NCBI GenBank assembly: GCA_021325135.1
Contig: JAJPHT010000029.1
Location: 62,001-126,000 of the forward strand
Source: Pseudomonadota bacterium
GTDB lineage: Archaea; Thermoplasmatota; SW-10-69-26; JACQPN01; JAJPHT01
DNA: 64,000 bases
Direction of reading: 5' to 3'
A program made the position numbers and the translations under genes. The notes beneath the pieces are model-generated. The model saw only the letters and a list, made by a program, of their open reading frames with translations. It had not been told where the DNA came from and did no database searches. Positions 60,645 through 64,000 of the stretch are shown here, piece by piece. The number at the start of each line of letters is the position of its first letter. Position 1 is the first letter of the stretch.

Positions 60645-61709
60645 ATGAGGATCTTCGATCCTCTTCCGGAGGGCCGGACGCTCTCGGTCATGCCGACCTT
60701 CCGATGCACCGCCGAGTGCGACCATTGCGGCACGTTGAGCAGCCCCCGGGAGAGCACCTGGCTCCCCCGGGACCTCATGCTGCGCGTCATCGGCGAGGCG
60801 GCGGACAACGGCTACAAGGTCGTGGTCTTCACCGGTGGCGAGCCCACGCTGGCGGGCGCGGACCTCCTGGAAGGCATCCGGCTCGCGAGGTCGCGTGGGC
60901 TCGTGGCGCGCATGGTGACCAACGGGCACTGGGCCGTCCACGACGCCGCGGCGGACCGGAAGATCGGCGAGCTCGTGGACGCCGGCCTCAACGAGATCAA
61001 CTTCAGCACCGGCGACCAGCACGCGCGCTTCGTCCCCATGGAGCGCGTGCTCCGGGGCGCAAGGGCCGCCGCGAAGGCGGGCCTCACCATCGCGATCATG
61101 GTGGAGACGGTCAACGAGCGCCGGATCACCAAGGAGACGGTGGAGAAGCACCCCGAGTTCCAGCGCCTCCTGGAGGAGCACCCCGACGCGCGGCTGAGGC
61201 TCCACGAGAGCCCCTGGATGCCGCTGATCCCCTCCAAGGTCTTCCGCTACCCCGAAGGCCTCGCCATCAACCGGGCGAACCTCGCGTGGCGCGCCGGGTG
61301 CGACAGCGTCCTGGGCACGACGACGCTCCAGGCCAACGGCAACCTGGGCGCGTGCTGCGGCATCGGGATGAAGAACGTCCCCGAGCTGAGCCTGGGGAAC
61401 GCCCGCGACGTGCCCCTCGCCGAGGCCGACGCCAAGGCGGGGGACGACTTCCTGAAGCGGTGGATCCGCGTCGAAGGTCCCGAGAAGATCCTCGACTGGG
61501 CCTCCCGCCACGACCCCTCCATCCAGTGGGAGGACATGTACGCCCACCGCTGCCAGGCGTGCATCCGCCTCTACACGGACCCCGCCGTGCGACGGGTGAT
61601 CCGCGAGAAGCACCAGGAGAAGATGGCGGACGTCGTGTTCGGCGAGTGGCTCCTCTTCAAGTTCCAGGGCGCGGACGACCCCGTCGTCGCCGCGCCCCCG
61701 GAGCCGTAG
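60645..61709 (+). CDS. Radical SAM protein with C-terminal auxiliary Cys motifs (SPASM/Twitch-like)
   Basis: TFRCTAECDHCGT (CxxxCxxC); VVVFTGGEPTLAG; C-terminal Cys set GCDSVLGTTTLQANGNLGACCGIG ... HRCQACIRLY. Confidence 0.88.
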   Translation: MRIFDPLPEGRTLSVMPTFRCTAECDHCGTLSSPRESTWLPRDLMLRVIGEAADNGYKVVVFTGGEPTLAGADLLEGIRLARSRGLVARMVTNGHWAVHDAAADRKIGELVDAGLNEINFSTGDQHARFVPMERVLRGARAAAKAGLTIAIMVETVNERRITKETVEKHPEFQRLLEEHPDARLRLHESPWMPLIPSKVFRYPEGLAINRANLAWRAGCDSVLGTTTLQANGNLGACCGIGMKNVPELSLGNARDVPLAEADAKAGDDFLKRWIRVEGPEKILDWASRHDPSIQWEDMYAHRCQACIRLYTDPAVRRVIREKHQEKMADVVFGEWLLFKFQGADDPVVAAPPEP

Positions 61710-61795
61710 CCCACGCCACCGGCCGCTGCGCAGAAGTGGGCAGCGGGAGCCGTTCCTCACGACGCGGTCACCGCAAGGTTTAGCATGCCCTCCCC

Positions 61796-62761
61796 GTGAC
61801 GCGGCCGCAGATGCGCGCGCTCCTCCTGGCGCTCCTCGTGGCCGGCCTGGCCGTCGCGGGGTGCGTCAAGCCCGCCCACGACGCGAAGACCGCCGCCCCC
61901 GTGCAGGCCGCCGCCCTGATGCTGCCCCCCGTCAACGCCACGGGGAGCCTCGTCGTCGCGACGCTGTTCAAGGACCGCTCGCCGCTGGCCGACGTGAACG
62001 TCACCGTGGGCAACCTCAGCGCGACCTCCGACGGGAACGGCGAGGCGCGCTTCGAGAAGCTCGCGCCGGGCCTCTACAACGTCACCGCGAAGAAGGCCGC
62101 GCACCGCACCGCCATCGCGCAGGCGCAGGTCGTCGCGGGCCAGGAGGCGCGCGTCGAGGCCGTGCTGGAGGCCGAGGCCGGAAGCGTCCACAGCCACGAG
62201 CGCGGCCTCTTCGCGCACCGCGACCTCTACACGTTCCAGGGGCGCTTCGACTGCTCCGCGACGTACCTCATCGTGACCGGCGACTGCATGATCCTCGTGC
62301 AGAACGTGAGCGAGCAGGCGGGCGCGCCCCCGCCGCCCAACGTCACCACCGCGAAGAACGTCATCGAGTTCCCCCTGGACGCGACGTGGAAGGAGCTGGT
62401 CGTGGAGATGAACTGGACCGCGCCGCAGGTCGCCGTGGAGCAGGGCATGACCCTGGCCCTGGAGCCTGCGCAGGCGCCCGCCGACGGCCACGCCGCCAAG
62501 TACGCGCAGGCCTCCGGCGCCTCGCCGCTGAAGATCGACTTCCTGCCCGGCGTCAAGCACCCCACCGCGACCGCGCAGGACATGCCCAACCCCAACGGCG
62601 GCGAGGTCATCCGCGCCCGCGCGTTCGTCGAAGGCCTCCAGCACAACCCGGGCGGCACCGACTTCCTGGGCGTGGGCGTCGCCAAGGACCAGACGTTCAC
62701 GCTGCTGGTGAGCGTCTTCTACGGCGAGCCCGCCCCCGAAGGATATACCGCCCTGCATTGA
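61796..62761 (+). CDS. Lipoprotein with carboxypeptidase-regulatory-like domain
   Basis: MRALLLALLVAGLAVAGCVKP lipobox; LADVNVTVGNLSATSDGNGEARFEKLAPGLYNVTAKK. Start could be 61811. Confidence 0.65.
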   Translation: MTRPQMRALLLALLVAGLAVAGCVKPAHDAKTAAPVQAAALMLPPVNATGSLVVATLFKDRSPLADVNVTVGNLSATSDGNGEARFEKLAPGLYNVTAKKAAHRTAIAQAQVVAGQEARVEAVLEAEAGSVHSHERGLFAHRDLYTFQGRFDCSATYLIVTGDCMILVQNVSEQAGAPPPPNVTTAKNVIEFPLDATWKELVVEMNWTAPQVAVEQGMTLALEPAQAPADGHAAKYAQASGASPLKIDFLPGVKHPTATAQDMPNPNGGEVIRARAFVEGLQHNPGGTDFLGVGVAKDQTFTLLVSVFYGEPAPEGYTALH

Positions 62762-62840
62762 ACCCGTCCGCGCAGGCGCCCCCTTGCCGCCACCGAAGGT
62801 TGAAGCGCCACCCACGGCGTCCTGCCGCGGGCACACCCCC

Positions 62841-63206
62841 ATGCGCTCCACCACGATCCTTCTGGCCCTCTCCCTCGCCGCCACCTTCCTGGCCTTTGCC
62901 GCCCCCGCCGACGCCTGCGCGGGCACCGCGTGCATCCCCGGCTGCACGCAGGACCGCTGCCCCCCCGGCTGCGGCGACAACATCGGCTGCTGCCAGCCCG
63001 GCAGCAGCATCGTGGAATGCTTCGTCCCCCACTGCACGCAGACCTTCTGCATCGACCTCCCGCCCGTGCCCCCCTGCGTGCGCCCGGACTGCATCCCCAC
63101 CTGCTACGGCCCCCTGTGCATCAACGACTGCACCTACCTCCTGGGCTGCCCCCCGAACCTGTGGTGCAACAACCTCTACTGCTACACGCCCCCGCCCCTG
63201 GCGTGA
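62841..63206 (+). CDS. Small Cys-rich secreted protein (18 Cys)
   Basis: Signal peptide MRSTTILLALSLAATFLAFAAPADA; repeated Cys-X3-5-Cys spacing throughout mature part. Confidence 0.65.
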   Translation: MRSTTILLALSLAATFLAFAAPADACAGTACIPGCTQDRCPPGCGDNIGCCQPGSSIVECFVPHCTQTFCIDLPPVPPCVRPDCIPTCYGPLCINDCTYLLGCPPNLWCNNLYCYTPPPLA

Positions 63207-63256
63207 GGAGACCACCCGCGGAACGCTTTTGACCCGCCCCCGTCTACCCGCCCCCG

Positions 63257-63937
63257 ATGGCCTACGCCTGGCTCGTGCCGGCCCTCGCCGGCGCCGTGAG
63301 CGCGGTCTTCGCCTCGCTGGTGTGGGGGCAGTTCTCCGCTCGGCGCCGGCCGTTCCAGCTGGCCTGGGCGCTGGGCCTCTCCGCCTACTCGGCGGCCTCC
63401 TTCATCGAGGCCTACGTGAGCGGCAACCCGTGGAGCGTCGCGCTCTACCGCGCCTACTTCCCGCTGGCGGCCGCCACCGTGGGCCTGCTGGGGTTGGGCA
63501 GCGTGCTCCTGGCGCGCGTCAACGCGTGGACCGCCCTCTACGCCGCGCTCACGGGCCTCGCCGTCGTCGTCGCGCTGGTGGGCCCCTTCGCGCTGCCCCT
63601 GGACTCCGCGGCCTTCGCGGACGCGGGGCCCAGCCTGGGTGCGGCGCCCGTGCCCTTCAGCAACCCGGGCCGCGTCGCGTTCCTCGTGCTCAACATCGTG
63701 GGCGGCCTCGCCCTCATCGTGGGCGCGCTGTGGAGCTGGTGGCGCACGCGCCGCGCGGGCGTCCTCCTCATCGGCCTGGGCGCCATGCTCCCCTTCGCGG
63801 GCGGCAGCCTCAGCGACCTCCTCCACGCCGACGTGCGCGTGCTGCTCCAGCTTCTGGGCATCGTCGTGATGTTCGCGGGCTTCCTGCAAGGCCGCGAGGT
63901 GCCCAGCCGTGCGGCGGTCGCGGTGCCTGAGGCCTGA
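63257..63937 (+). CDS. Multi-pass (about 7 TM) membrane protein of unknown function
   Basis: Seven hydrophobic segments; NNLRxR-type motifs absent; WALGLSAYSAASFIEAYV. Confidence 0.65.
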   Translation: MAYAWLVPALAGAVSAVFASLVWGQFSARRRPFQLAWALGLSAYSAASFIEAYVSGNPWSVALYRAYFPLAAATVGLLGLGSVLLARVNAWTALYAALTGLAVVVALVGPFALPLDSAAFADAGPSLGAAPVPFSNPGRVAFLVLNIVGGLALIVGALWSWWRTRRAGVLLIGLGAMLPFAGGSLSDLLHADVRVLLQLLGIVVMFAGFLQGREVPSRAAVAVPEA

Positions 63938-64000
63938 TCACACGTCCAGGGCCAGGTGCCCGCGCCCAAGCCGATGCAGCACGGGGAGCGACACGTTGTA
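63938..64000 (-). CDS. 3' end of a minus-strand CDS running off the window
   Basis: Minus-strand frame is open to the edge: YNVSLPVLHRLGRGHLALDV*. Confidence 0.3.
   Translation of the reverse strand, partial: YNVSLPVLHRLGRGHLALDV

Overview
This is a 64 kb window of very GC-rich (about 70% by eye, not computed) archaeal chromosome. Archaeal identity rests on a two-repeat TATA-binding protein (54479-55024) with TATA-like promoters, a geranylgeranyl reductase, archaeal-type SepF, a ZPR1 zinc-finger protein and a split transketolase. Thermoplasmatota-like affiliation is only a guess. Housekeeping and metabolic genes include purM, split transketolase, thiolase, enoyl-CoA hydratase, acyl-CoA ligase, uvrA, a SMUG1-like uracil-DNA glycosylase, thiamine pyrophosphokinase, a ThiBPQ-like ABC transporter, a YyaL/DUF255 thioredoxin-fold protein and two tandem MidA-type methyltransferases. 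The rest is mostly lineage-specific secreted, lipoprotein and membrane proteins, many small and Cys-containing. I saw no rRNA, convincing tRNA, CRISPR array or transposase. The strongest candidates for something undescribed are: (1) a two-gene RiPP-like locus at 59.88-61.71 kb (leader-like, Pro-rich and Val/Ala-rich protein plus radical SAM enzyme) next to an ABC exporter; (2) an array of four GTCACGTGAC palindromes between the divergent zpr1 and sepF genes; (3) strong over-occurrence of GATATC (mostly TGATATCA or CGATATCG), present in all three codon phases and forcing rare codons; (4) a REP-like repeat family found only between convergent genes; (5) a DUF2378-like / STAS-like / histidine-kinase operon; (6) a membrane protein with 21 Cys in 56 residues; (7) a 28-bp exact duplication of the tbp 3' end. 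Most long antisense ORFs in the supplied track are high-GC artefacts.
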